Source: Centrapalus pauciflorus
Lineage: Eukaryota; Streptophyta; Magnoliopsida; Asterales; Asteraceae
Direction of reading: 5' to 3'
Length of the DNA: 64,000 bases
Assembly (NCBI GenBank): GCA_020465985.1
Contig: JAANYP010004638.1
Coordinates: forward strand, 99,190 to 163,189
Part shown: piece after piece, positions 12,666 through 24,414 of the stretch
How the letters are laid out: each line of letters begins with the position of its first letter
Numbering within the stretch: position 1 is the stretch's first letter
Notes under the pieces: generated by a model
The model's database searches: none
The model's input: the letters and a program-made list of their open reading frames with translations, nothing else
What the model was told of the DNA's origin: nothing
Made by a program: the position numbers and the translations under genes

Positions 12666-13758
12666 TGTAGGTCCCAAAAGGTTTCCCTAGTATGTTGCTC
12701 TAAGCTGTAGAGGGGGGGGGGGGTAAATACAACTATTAAAATTTCAACACACTTTCTCAATGTTTGTATGTATATTATCAACAAGTGTTAATTACAAACA
12801 AGCCTGAACTGCGGAATGGTTCAAGCTGAGATGATAGAAACAATAGAGTCTACTAATCTAAGACTCACTCAGACTAGTTACAATGAATACACTCACAAAG
12901 ATGAACTCACTGATATTACAAGACAGACAGCTTGAAAAAGAACAACTTGGACACACTCAACTGTTTTATTCAAGCAAACTTTGCATCCATGAAAACAAAA
13001 TTCTTTTGCACGTTATGAATATCACACTCTTGGTTTTCTCATATTCCTTAGAAGCTTCCTTTTATACTCTCACAGAGAATCCCAGTGAAGCTTTCTCATT
13101 GGATGCAGAGATAGTGGAGTGTCTTTCCAAAAAGACAAAAATACTTTTCTGCACATTCTGACAAAGCAGCATTTGTCTTTATATTGCAGAATCTTTGTCT
13201 TTTCCTTTTTATCTCTGTTGCAAAAGGCTTTAACCAAAAGAGGAATGTCAACTTTAGACCTTTCATCTTCTTGTATAGCCATTTTGATATAAGAGAGGTT
13301 GTGTCACCCATTTCAAATATCCACTTTGTCTTCATGTATCAGAACAGCTTGGGCAGTGTAAGCAGATTCTGATTTTCCACTTTGTCTTCGACTTTGTAAA
13401 CTGATCTTATGGTCCAAGACAATACATTAGAACATGGAAACATTTTTCATAAAGTGTTTAGCATGTTCACAAAGAACAGAACACTTAGAATTTGTCCAAG
13501 CTGCTCAAAGGTAGGAGCAGCGTAGACAGTTTATGTCCAGCCTGTTCAACAGAATAAAACAGCTTGGACATCCTGCCTTAGTTGCAACAAATGCAACAGG
13601 GAAAGCATCTTTGACATATATTGCAAATCACTTTTCAAGTTTCAATAAAGCATTAAGAGGCCTAAAACTATACCTTCAAGTGCATCAAACATGTTTGATT
13701 AATAATCTCCCCCTAGGATGTTAAACAGGTTTGCCTGAGTCCTTTTTTATGCCTAACA
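12666..13758 (-). mobile_element. 3' LTR of the Sirevirus
   Basis: On the plus strand it begins TGTAGGTCCC and ends ATGCCTAACA. It matches 27257-28351 along its length. It has a run of about twelve G at 12713-12723 where the partner has only six, a slippage difference. Confidence 0.92.
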
Positions 13759-13775
13759 AACTCCCCCTATTTTCA
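13759..13775 (-). other. polypurine tract of the Sirevirus
   Basis: On the minus strand AAAATAGGGGGAGTT runs directly into the LTR start TGTTAGGC. A second CTCCCCCTAG copy lies just inside both LTRs (about 13706 and 28302). Confidence 0.85.
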
Positions 13776-14116
13776 ATAATCAGTCTTAGCTGATTTTATC
13801 AATGATCACTATATATTTTTCCATTACATTTGCTGAAATAAAATTACAACATTTAAGTAAGTAAAAGATCAGTTTATATATACACTAATATTGATTACAA
13901 AAAACACATGTTCTTTAGAAGTACAACTGATGTACTAAAGTAAATTACAACTAATGTAATAAGATAGACTACAACTTATGTAATAAAGTACAACATATGT
14001 ACAAGGAAAATTTCAACAAATTGGACTGTTGATGGTGGGAGCAAGTAATGGTAAGTCTGTCCAACATATGGACAACTTCCATTCTTCATCTACTCAGTAC
14101 TAGATGCACCTTCAAG
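13776..14116. other. Sirevirus 3' non-coding stretch
   Basis: AT-rich, with repeated AC(A/T)A-CTTATGTA-like phrases (13920-14000). No coding signal. It lies between the extra ORF and the polypurine tract. Confidence 0.6.
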
Positions 14117-17100
14117 CTATGGCCTTCCTTCAAACAGTTGTTCAAAGTTTTCCACAGTCTCTTCAATTTCTTTTACTTCATGTCTGAGAAACATGAAGTC
14201 AGGGTGTTGAAGTTCTCCTCTCTCATAGAAACCTTTAAGTTGTTCCCAGATAGCTGCTCTCCATTTTGATGATTGTTTAAAAGTATCAGAGAGTCTAAAG
14301 GCTATGATCTGCTTGAGACCAACTTTATGCAGATCAGATGCTCTCTGGAAACACATTTTCTTTGATAAGGGGTCCACAAAGAATACCCCAAACTTAGGCT
14401 CTTCTATGAGTTTGCCTTCCTCAGGCACAACACCTCTGGGCAGGCTGTGATTCACTCCTTTGATTTCTACAGCTAGGATGCCTTGATCAATCATCATAAG
14501 GAGTTCTTCAAGATATGTATCCTTTCTCTTTCTCTTGGGCTTAATCTTGGGTTCCACCACTGAGGTACCCTTAATTTGTTCTTTAGAGACCAGGCCCAGG
14601 TTTTTGACTTTCTCCATCAGCGTTTTGACATATGCCTGATAGATTTAGCAGTTTCAGACTTTGATTTACTCAGGGCAACTGCCAACTCAACCCATTCTCT
14701 GTACCCCATGCAAGAAACATCAGCATACTCATAAGCTTCCAATTCTGGACCCTCAGCACCTAGCCTGGTTATCTGAATCTTCTACTGCTTGCCTTTCTTT
14801 AAAATGGGGACAACTTTGACAATGGTTTCCTTGGCAAGTCTTTAGTTGGTCACATCAAAGAATTTCTTCCTTGCCAAGTTGTCAAAGTGTACTTGGGCTC
14901 TTGCTGAGGAGGATACAGGCTTTGACTTGGTCACTAAGACCTGTGCACTCTGCTCTTTTTCTCCTTCTTTCTCAGTCACTGACTCTTTTGCAGCCTCCAA
15001 TAATTTCCTTTGAACATCCAAGGAGGGCATTTTAACTTTTCTTGCCTCCTTGAATGCAAAGGCCTTGGTAGCTTTGGCAGAGGCTTCTTCCTTCTTTTGT
15101 CTTTCCAAAATCTCAAGCTGCTCTTCTTTGAATGTTTAGTAAGTCTCCAGTGAAACACCCATTTCTTTGGCTTGAGACTCGTCAAATTTGAGCTTAGCAG
15201 CTTTGAGATAGTCAGTGTCCACAAAGGCCTTTTCTTTTCCCTTTACTGTTTTAGCTGTAACAGCTTCAGTCTCCTCTTCTTCCTCTTCTTCAGTTTGTTC
15301 TAAAATCAGATGTCTCCTTCTGCTTAGCCTGTCCTCAGGAATGAATTCCTCCCCCTTAGATGGTGTCGGGCTTGGAGATCCAGTCTGAGTAGGCTGAACA
15401 ATTTCAGAAATTTTGTAGACACCTGCAACAAGACCTGTTTGGGAAATACCTGCTGCTTGCCCTATTGAAGCCGATTTCTCCGTATAGGGAGATGAAGATT
15501 TCTCTCCCTTAGACTTGGTCTTCGAGGCAATTATATTCTCCCCCTTTGAAGGAGATGGCACAGAGCCTTCAACAATAGGTCTGCCTGAAGGAACGGATCC
15601 AACAGCCTGAGTAGCAGCAGTTTTGGCAGCAGGTTTGGAAGCAACAAGGCTATGCACTAAGAAAGCCAATTTGTCCTTAACCTCTAAAGTTGTGCAAGAT
15701 TCAGTTCAAGAGATCTTGCATATCATCAAAGTTTGAGGACACAGAATTGGAGAGAGAGACCACTAAGGTATTCAGGCTCGCCAAAGTTGAAGGGAGAGTG
15801 TTTGAGCAAGTATCAACAAGGGCTGACAGCTGTTGGGAAACAGCTGACAGTGTGGACACAGAGTCCTGTTGATGAGAAAGAATGGATGAAATGGAGGAGG
15901 ACAGTTGTTGCAGCTGTGCAGTGAGTGTAAGCAGTTAAGTAGAATGGTCAGCTTGGGGAGCAAGGGTTGGGAAAGAATTCCAAAACGAATCAAGGAACCA
16001 CTAAAGCTGGGCAGACACAGAGTTTGAAATGATGGAAGGGAGGGAGGTCATAGAGTTTTCCAAAGAGCCAACTTTGTTGGTCAGCACAGACAGCTGATCC
16101 TTCAAAGATAGATCTTTGGGGGATGGAGGTGAATGGGTTGACTGTTTGGATTGGGTTGATGGTGAAGAATCTTATGGTGAGGGAGAGGATTGAGGAGTAT
16201 GGGGATCAGTAGGTGAAGGTAGGGAGACTTTGGACAGTAATTCCATAGCCTGTCCATAAGTTAAATGGCCCAGCTTGGAAGGTTGAAGGGGACCTTCAGC
16301 AGTGGTTGTATCTGCATCATGAGGTGAAGGGATAGGAGTTGGTGGCCTTTCAGATGCTACTGGTATTGTAACATCGTCATGAATACCAGTGGTGGTTCCC
16401 TCAATAGAACTTGGTTTATAGGCACCTCTTCATGGGGAGAAGGGATGTGCATTTCAACATCATCAGTGGTGAAAGCTGATGATGAAATTTGCATTTGGGG
16501 AGCAGCCTCACCAAAGGGAAGTTCTATGCCCTTAGGTTCATCAGCTTGGGTTATTGGTCCTTCAACAGATGTTGTGTGTGAAACAGTTGTATTACTAGGA
16601 ACAGAAGTGAAAGGTTGATCTTCTGATTGGTTTATATCAGCAGCTTTGGCACCTTGTGCAGACTCGGTACGTGGAGAAGAAATATGATGGGGTGACTGTG
16701 TGGACTCAGTGTGGAGAGGAGAGGGCTCCTGTCTTTCAATGTCTTCAGCCTGTTGAGAGGCTTAAACAAGTGATGGGGTGGTCTCCTTTTGTACAACTGG
16801 ATACTGTTGGGAGAAACCAGAGGGCCAAGGCTGACTCAGGCTGGACTCTTGTTGGAGTGAATCCTGCTCCAAGTTTGCTGCACTCAGTCCCAAAATAGGA
16901 GAAGTAAAAACAGCAAGGGTTGCTTCTTTGTCAACTGACTCCTATTAGGAGGGGTCAGATGGGCTAGTTTGGGAGGATGGTTTCTTTTCGGCTAAGGATT
17001 TGCATTTGTTATAGGATTTGAGGGATGAAGTGGAGGATGGATGTTGTGGGGAAGTGATGAGGGGTTCTGTTTGAACTGGAGGTGAGACTCGGTCAGGAAC

Positions 17101-18246
17101 AAGAGGTTCAGCCTGTTCCATGGTCTTAGGTGCCACAGAGGCACCAGCCACGAAGGCTTCAGGTTCAACTGATGAACCAGAGTGAGCAGCCTACTCCCCC
17201 TCAGCCACTAAGGCTGATGGGGTAGACTTAGTTGTTTTAGCCTTCTTGCGGACAGGCTCAGCTTCACTTGATTGCAAGGCCCTTTTGATCAGTTTGGGCC
17301 TTGATTTGGATTTTCCCTTGGTAGTAGTGACTGGATCCACCTTCTGAGTAGAAGGTCCTTCCACCAAAGCAAGTAACCTCCTCATTGGAGTGGACAGAGG
17401 AGGTTCATTGTGGAGTACTGGAGTGTAAAATACTTTATTCCCAATAACATGGAATGCAGCAGTAGTCAATAGAGGTTGAGAGTTGTACAGATGCTCACCA
17501 CAAACGTGTTTGAAGATGAGGCTCAAAAACCTTGGGTACCTTACAGCAGCAGGACGCTGTTCTTGTTGCACCAAGTTTCTCAAATTCACGAAAATCCACC
17601 TTGCCATGTTCAGAGTAGTCCCATCCACAAGGTGTAGGACTATAGGAATCTCATCCCTGCTAAACTGGTCAAATGAGCCAACTTTGTAGTTGAAGGACAT
17701 CACCACTGAGGCGAAGAGAAAACTGTATGTTGGAAATAAGTCCCTTCTAAACAAGGTAGCACCCACTTTTGGTTCTGCTACACCACAAAAGTGTAGCAGG
17801 TTGCCCATCTGTTCATCCTCAGGCTGTGCTTTGTCATATTTGTCAGCAATGGGAAGATGAAGTACTTCCCTGAGAAGAGCAGTAGTGATATCAATGGTTT
17901 GAGTGCCATTGCGAATAGTTCCCCTGATGGTCTTGGTAGATTGGTCATATGAACAGGTATACCAGAACTCATAAACCATCTTCTGGTACAGGACACCAGG
18001 AGAGGCAATCATTGCATAGTGTAGGGGATGGGCTTGCAGAAACTCCACCATTGGTTCATAGCCTTTTCGAACATAGTTTTTGGGAATGGTCAGATTGGCA
18101 ATGTAGTTGGTGGGTTTGATTGTGAGCATTGTGGTGACAGAAGGATGTTTTTCAACATCATCACCAACGAACACAGGTAGAAGGGGGTTGTTTTGATGAG
18201 CCATTTGGAAAGTAGTAGTGAAGCATGATATATGACACTTAGTCAT
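14117..18246 (-). pseudogene. large extra ORF downstream of Sirevirus pol ('env-like' position)
   Basis: The first 351 residues (18246-17191) are open and start MTKCHISCFTTTFQMAHQNN. The stretch includes YEFWYTCSYDQSTKTIRGTI, HLPIADKY and PRFLSLIFKHVCG, then a basic tail RPKLIKRALQ...RKKAKTTK. The same frame continues, with scattered stops (17191, a TAA-TAG pair at 16942-16947, 16762), as a Pro/Ser/Gln/Glu-rich stretch to 15136. A Glu/Lys coiled coil follows (14842-15108), and then a shifted block 14117-14617 ending in HEVKEIEETVENFEQLFEG. The original protein would exceed 1,200 residues. No signal peptide or membrane segment is visible, so an envelope role is not supported. The N-terminal pattern recalls the plant 'Transposase_32/putative plant transposon' group, a tentative likeness. 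Confidence 0.65.
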
Positions 18247-18908
18247 TTTAGGGTTTAGCAGGTAGTTATGGAAGTAGTAGAGAAGAAGAAGATGATGATG
18301 ATGAAACAGTGGTTTAGGTATTTATAGGATTTGAATGTGAGTGAGTAGGAGAGAGATAGGTTTGGGCGGTTGATTTGAAATGTTCTTTAGGAAAATGGAA
18401 AGGTTTGCCATGTCAGAACGGTTTTCAGATCACTTGACCTTTTTAACTACTAACACACGTTAACAAACATTATCCATCGATAATTAAGTTAAATAAATAT
18501 GTAATTTAAGAAACTTAAGTGTGAAGAAAGGTAATTAAAAACTGATGATCTAAGCTACTTTTTAAACCTGTGAGGAACAGGTTTCATCTCATACTGAGCA
18601 CTCTTGAAGCTGATCATGCAACCTGTGCAGCTATGTGAGAACAAGTTTCATTGTGAAACCTGTTCAATAGCTGAAGAGGTTACAAGGCATTGCCTTGTAT
18701 GACAGACTTGGAGAGTGAGCATGTTGAGAATTTTTACAACATAACATGTTTAAGGTGAAAACTTATTTTCTCAAGCCTGTTATATGTCCAAGCTGTTCAA
18801 ATTTTCAAAAACTGGCTAAGTATAGGACAAGTAAAACCTGTCTTGTCCAAGCTGTTCTGAGAGATTTTGACAGATTAGAACAATGATTTTTTAGATCATC
18901 AGTGACAC
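18247..18908. other. Sirevirus spacer between extra ORF and pol
   Basis: Non-coding. It holds about ten short related phrases such as AACCTGTTC, GGAACAGGT and CCAAGCTGTTC (18565-18870), some forming inverted pairs. Similar phrases recur at 36900-37100 and in the LTRs. Confidence 0.6.
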
Positions 18909-19404
18909 TTAGTCACTTTTATTTAACATGCCCAGCTTGCTAACAAGGTAATTAAACCTATTTTCATCAAGAGGTTTGGTGAAAATGTCTGCAAGCTGTT
19001 CTTCCGTGGAAATACAACTTACCTCCACATTACCTTTCTGGATGTGATCCCTGATAAAATGAAGCCTGACCTCGATATGCTTTGTTCTGGAGTGGAAGAC
19101 TGGATTGTTGGAGATAGCTATGACACTTGTATTATCACATAGAATAGGAGTTTTCCTATATACAAGGCCATAATCTTCAAGCTGATGCTGCATCCATAGA
19201 ATCTGCCCACAGCAGCTTCCCGCAGCAATATACTCAGCTTCAGCAGTAGAAGTAGAAACAGAATTCTGCTTCTTGCTGAACCAACTGATCAACTTTCCAC
19301 CAAGGAGTTGACATCCACCTGTTGGGCTTTTTCTATCTAGCCTCCAGCCTGCAAAATCGGAATCTGAGTAGCCAATTATTTCAAGGTTGGAGTCTTTGGG
19401 ATAC
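18909..19404 (-). pseudogene. Sirevirus RNase H (pol 3' end)
   Basis: Reads SWFSKKQNSVSTSTAEAEYIAAGSCCGQ, CDNTSVIAISNNPVFHSRTKHIEVRLHFIRD and QLADIFTKPL, the canonical copia RNase H C-terminal motifs, ending at a stop at 18909. The frame upstream (DSDFAG and LDRKSPTGG region, 19293-19404) is open in register. The domain is cut from RT by the solo LTR 19410-21680. Rejoining across the duplication gives the expected GLGL/WYPKDS order. Confidence 0.9.
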
Positions 19405-19409
19405 CAAAG

Positions 19410-20410
19410 TGTAACAACCTAACTTTTGATCTAGTCGTAAATTCAGTAATATTTTGAGCCGATAATGTAATAATGTTACATTATTTGAATTATAATTTAA
19501 TTAAGTAATGAAATATTTAATTAAATTATATAAATATTTATATTTATGAATTAATAAATTATTAAAGAGAATTAAATAAAAGAGATATAATATACAAAAA
19601 TGAAAGTGGGTTAGCTAGCAAATATAACTAGATGAAGTATATAAACGTGAATTATATTCAAAATTCAGATTTCTCTACTCTCTCTCTAACTTTCTCTCTC
19701 TACTCTCTCTCTACCTTCTCTCTAAATTATCTCCTAAACCGACCGTCCGATTATCAAGATATATATATATCGTTAGAAAGATCTCGGAGAATACTACACG
19801 AATCTACTATCTCCTGCGTGATTTCATACGAATTTGAGGTAAGAATTTATATTTTTACGTTTTTATATATATTTCGGTATTTTCGAATTATTAGTTTTAT
19901 GAAATCTAAAGCTATTTTTATGGAGTTTAACTAGAATAAGTATAATATAATCGAACATAGGCTTAATATTGATCATATTTGTGATTTATGCCTTAGAAAT
20001 TCATGTTTTAGAGTTGTAAATATGAACAGATTCGAGAATGTTAAGAACAGATTCGAAAATACATAGAACAAACTCGAAAATACCTAGAACATACTCGAAA
20101 TGGAATTAAATTCGAAATATATTCGAATCTAACCATTAAATTCGAAAAAACATATTTCGAATCTAATAGATTCGAATGGTGGGTGTGGTTCGAGTCTAAG
20201 CAAATAGATTCGAAGTTATGCATGTGTTGGTATGGTTCGAATGTAATCAATAGATTCGAATGGTGACTTTGAAATTTGTGTCTATGTTTGAGGATGGAAT
20301 TTTAATGTGATGCTATATATTCAATTTAGTATGAACTGAAATAAATACATTCGAATATTAACCTTAATTCGAATATAAAATAATAAACTAATAAAATAAT
20401 TAGAAAAATA

Positions 20411-20466
<56 letters not shown>

Positions 20467-21680
20467 CGACCTTTTGAGAATATTAATAAAACAAAGAATG
20501 AGTTATGAACGAACAAGTTATCAGAATCAGATAAAATAAAGATTTACAGATAAAAGACGATGATATTAATATGATTTAATATGATAAATTTTGGACAGGT
20601 TCAGTGAAATTCTGAACAAAGATTTAAAGATTTATAAAGCGGGTCAGATTTGATTTGACAGAGAATAGATTGAGATAAAATCCTGAGATAACTCAGGTGG
20701 CAGATTTTATATCTGTTTGATAAAGACCCAACACTGTGAGTTATAGATATTCAGATTTAACATGCTTGAATTTCCGGTTGAGACATATTTTTGATGCTAG
20801 ATCGATTTGACATTTATATTATCAGCTGGATTGTGACCTGTGCACACCATGGTTGGGTGTTGCCCAGTGGATCATGATAGCTATTTGATCATCATTTCTT
20901 ATGTTATTGCATTTATAATTCATTTCTGATACTGCTTTGAGATTACTGCTATCATGACCTTGACTACTTATGCTTCATCATTGAATAGACTTGTTATATT
21001 GATTCAGCTTGATTAGCCTTGATTGGTCTATTGTTCTAGACCTGGCTATTTCACCAGTTCAAATGAACTTGGTAATGACCTCCGATGTTCCGCCACGTTG
21101 ATTTACTGGTAGCTAGCCCAGTACGTGGCTGATCCCCACAATTTAAGCGTGAGCGTGGCCTGAGCATCATCCGACTCTATGACTTCTATGTCTCAATCAT
21201 GAGGGCTGAAGCGGCAGCCAAGACATATCACGCTAGATTGATGATCCGCTTGACATGCATGTAAATTTGAAAATCTATTTACTCACTAAGCGTTGCTTAC
21301 GGTTGCTACTTCACATTTTTTTACAGGAAAAGGCAAAGGAAAGTCACCTGCCGGACCTAGTTCTTAGGTCTTACACGCTCAAGACAGAAGTTTCATAGAC
21401 CTCTACTCAGCGATCCCATTTTGGTACTAATTGGATGACGATATTATGGTGATCTGGGTAGATTTATTTTGATAATATGATGATATTAATTAGATTAGAC
21501 TTGTGCCCTTTATAAGTTTAATTTAAAAACTTAATCTGTATTAAACTTAAATCTTAATAGCTTGTACTGTAATTTATAATTCCGCATCTAAAATTACTCT
21601 ATCTTAGTTTGATTGATATCGTATTGCATAATATGGGACCTAGACTGGTGAGAACTGCCCCGGAAGGGGTGGTCTTCACA
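19410..21680 (+). mobile_element. solo LTR (2.27 kb) inserted in Sirevirus pol
   Basis: CAAAG flanks both sides (19405-19409, 21681-21685). The ends are TGTAACAACC and GGTGGTCTTCACA. Inside are a CT-rich leader (19676-19730), a donor-like TTTGAGGTAAGAAT (about 19834), an array of TTCGAA motifs (20030-20370), (TA)n (20414-20462), GTAGCTAGCCCAGTACGTG (about 21110), CTCACTAAGCGTTGCTTAC and an acceptor-like TTTTTTTACAGGAAAAGG (about 21318). No coding region or second LTR, so it is a solo LTR, probably of a gypsy family. Confidence 0.9.
20414..20462. repeat. (TA)n microsatellite
   Basis: Uninterrupted AT dinucleotides inside the solo LTR. Confidence 0.95.
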
Positions 21681-21685
21681 CAAAG

Positions 21686-22856
21686 ACCCAAACCTGGTGT
21701 ACCTTTTAGGTATCTGAATATTCTTTTTACAGCAGCTAGATGTGATTCCTTAGGATCAGCTTGATACCTAGCACATAAAGAGGTAGCAAACATAATATCT
21801 GGTCCATTGGCAGTTAAGTATAACAAGCTCCCAATCATGCCTCTGTAAGCTGTTACTGAAACAGCTTTACCACAGGCATCAGCATCCAACTTTACATTGG
21901 TTGCCATTGGGGTTTTGATGGGAGAACTTTGATCAAATTTAAACTTTTTCAAATGATCCAATGTATACTTTCTTTGATTAATCAAAAATTCCATTTGAGG
22001 TTTGTTTAACCTGTAATCCTAGAAAGAAAGTAAGTTCATTCTTCATGCTCATTTCATATTTGGATTTCATGAGTAGTGAAAAGTTCTTGCATAACTGTTC
22101 ATTAGTAAAACCAAATATTATGTAATCCACATATATTTGAACAAGCATAATATGAGTTTTCACCTTCTTTATGAACAATGTGGTATCCACTTTACCTCTG
22201 GAATAACCATTGCTCATAACGAAATCAGTAAGAGTGTCATACCAGGCTCTAGGGGCTTGTTTTAGACCATAGCGAGCTTTGTCCAACTTATAAACAAAAC
22301 CTGGATGTTCTTCACTTTCAAAACCTGGAGGCTGCTTGACATATACCTCTTCTTGCAGCTTACCATTCAAAAATGCACTCTTGACATCCATTTGAAATAC
22401 CTTCATGCTCTTGAAGGCAGCATAGGCTAGAAACAAATGAATTGCTTCTAACCTGGCCACTGGAGCAAATGTCTCATCATAGTCTATGCCTTCTTCTTGC
22501 CTTTAGCCTTGAGCAACTAGTCTTGCCTTATTTCTAATAACATGACCTTGCTCGTCCATCTTATTTCTGAGAACCCATTTGGTGCCAATTATAGTTTTAC
22601 CTTTAGGAACAGGGACCAACTTCCATACTTTGTTTCTCTCAAACTGATTGAATTATTCTTGCATGGTAGTGATCCAATTGGCATCTTTAAGTGCATCATC
22701 TACTTTCTTTGGTTCCATTAAGGACACAAAGCTAGAAAACATACAAAAGTTTCCTAAGCTGTCCCATCTTGTTTATACCCCTTTATTGGTGTCACCAATT
22801 ATTTGATCATTTGGGTGACACCTGATCCACTTAGGATCATGTTTCAATGAAGATTC
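21686..22856 (-). pseudogene. Sirevirus reverse transcriptase
   Basis: The minus-strand reading has WVLRNKMDEQGHVIRNKA and the DYDETFAPVARLEAI region, with a frame break and a stop near 22506. Next come FQMDVKSAFLNGKLQEEVYV, GFVYKLDKARYGLKQAPRAWY and the thumb region KYEMSMKNELTFFLGLQV. The catalytic box reads YVDYI instead of YVDDI (about 22120-22134), so the second catalytic Asp is Tyr. A frame break follows near 21990, after which YRGMIGSLLYLTA and GTPGLGL continue to the solo-LTR insertion. Confidence 0.9.
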
Positions 22857-23990
22857 TCATGTATCATTTTCATCAGGTCTTGCAGAACATCTTTCAAGAT
22901 TATCAGACACACTGATGTCTTGAGTCTGTTCATTCATTGAGAGTGAATCATTGTTGTTGAACACATCAACAGAGGATTCGGGAAAATCAACATTTATTGG
23001 TTCTAGACATGGTGCATTAATTATATCAGTACACTTATTCACACAGGGTGTACTAACATAATCATCATCATGTCCATTGTGGTTAACAGGTTCCACTCTG
23101 GATGATGTGGAAGCTTTTGAGTCATTTTCCTCAACATTTGAATGCATAAGATCATCAAAGCTGAACTCTCCTGAAACTGATTCAGGAACAACGTTGGTAG
23201 AGGCATTCCTAGACTCTTCAAAGGTGACATTGATAGATTCATCTATCACCTTTCTTTTGTAGGTGTATACTTTGTAGGCTTTAGAAACGACATAGTACCC
23301 AACAAACACACCTTCATCAGCTTTGGGTTCAAATTTAGCCAGCTGATCCCTCTGATTCAGAATGAAGCAGGGACATCCAAACACATGGAAATAGATTATA
23401 TTTGGTCTTCTCCTTTTGATTAACTCATAAGGAGTCTTATTGAACCTTTTCACCACTAAGGATCTGTTTTGAGTGAAGAAGACAGTGTTGACAGCTTCAA
23501 CCCAAAATGATGAAGGCAAACCTGATGCACACAACATGGTTCTAGCAGCTTTAATGAGGGTTCTATTCCTCCTTTCAGCAACTCCATTTTGTTGTGGAGT
23601 TCTTACAAATGAAAAGTTTTGTGAGATCCCTCTTTCTTCATAGAAGTCCTCAAGAGTAATGTTTTTGAATTCAGTACCATGATCACTTCTAAGCTGCTTG
23701 ACTTGAGCAGAGTTTAGAACTTCCATCTTTTTTATAAATCCAATAATTTTTCTAGCAGCCTCTCCTTTGGTCTTTAGGAAGATCACCCATGTAAACTTGG
23801 AGAACTCATCAACCAATACTAAAGTGTATCTTCTACCTCCTAGACTTGGAACACTAACACGTCCAAACAAGTCCATATGGATTAAGAAGATAGGAGTATC
23901 AATAGAAAAATTATGTTTTGATTTAAAAGATGTTTTTCTTTGCTTGCCTTTCTCACAAGCTGTGCATAGTTTATCATTAACCAGTTCAGG
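22857..23990 (-). pseudogene. Sirevirus integrase
   Basis: The main open frame is 339 residues (23876-22857), starting MDLFGRVSVPSLGGRRY. The D,D(35)E core is intact: VDEFSKFTW, LRSDHGTEF and TPQQNGVAERRNRT. It is followed by the conserved FHVFGCPCFILNQRDQLAKFEPKADEGVFVGY segment. The last ~120 residues are a variable acidic Ser/Asn linker to RT. The N-terminal HHCC zinc region lies in a shifted frame and is largely missing between 23876 and 24000 (WHKRLSHLN not seen). Confidence 0.9.
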
Positions 23991-24414
23991 TCTGCATTGC
24001 TTCTTGAAATAAAGCAGGTTTCAGTTGTGGGATCAATAGATTTTATGTCCACAACATATACACCTTTCTTCCTTTGTGCACATAACACAACTTTGCCTTG
24101 GGGATCCAGTATGTATCCCAGGTGCTCATAAAAGTTAAACTTGTAGCCAGCATCACACAATTGGCTAATGCTAACAAGATTATGTTTCAGCCCAGACACA
24201 TAGGCTACTCTTTTGAATATTGCAGCACCAGCTTGAAGGGTTTCATATCCTTCTGTGGATCCCTGAACATTGTCACCAAAGGTGACTTTTGGCCATTTTT
24301 CAAACATGAGATCACTCAGCAAATCTTTGCAGCCTATCATGTGGCCTGAGCAGCCGTTGTCCAAGTACCAAACCTGGGATGGTTGTTTAACCTATAGAGT
24401 GTCATGGGAAAATA
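23991..24414 (-). pseudogene. Sirevirus protease and GAG-preintegrase region
   Basis: It reads LDNGCSGHMIGCKDLLSDL: the protease active-site DSG is DNG and the usual HMTG is HMIG. Then comes VTFGDNVQGSTEGYETLQAGAAIFKRVAYVSGLKHNLVSISQLCDAGYKFNF, the standard stretch before integrase. One frame (24364-23882) runs through it. The related outer copia keeps DSG at 11700. Confidence 0.85.

Noticed and set aside
14117..18246. Calling the extra Sirevirus ORF an envelope gene
   Set aside because: No signal peptide, cleavage site or membrane segment seen; only its position is env-like.
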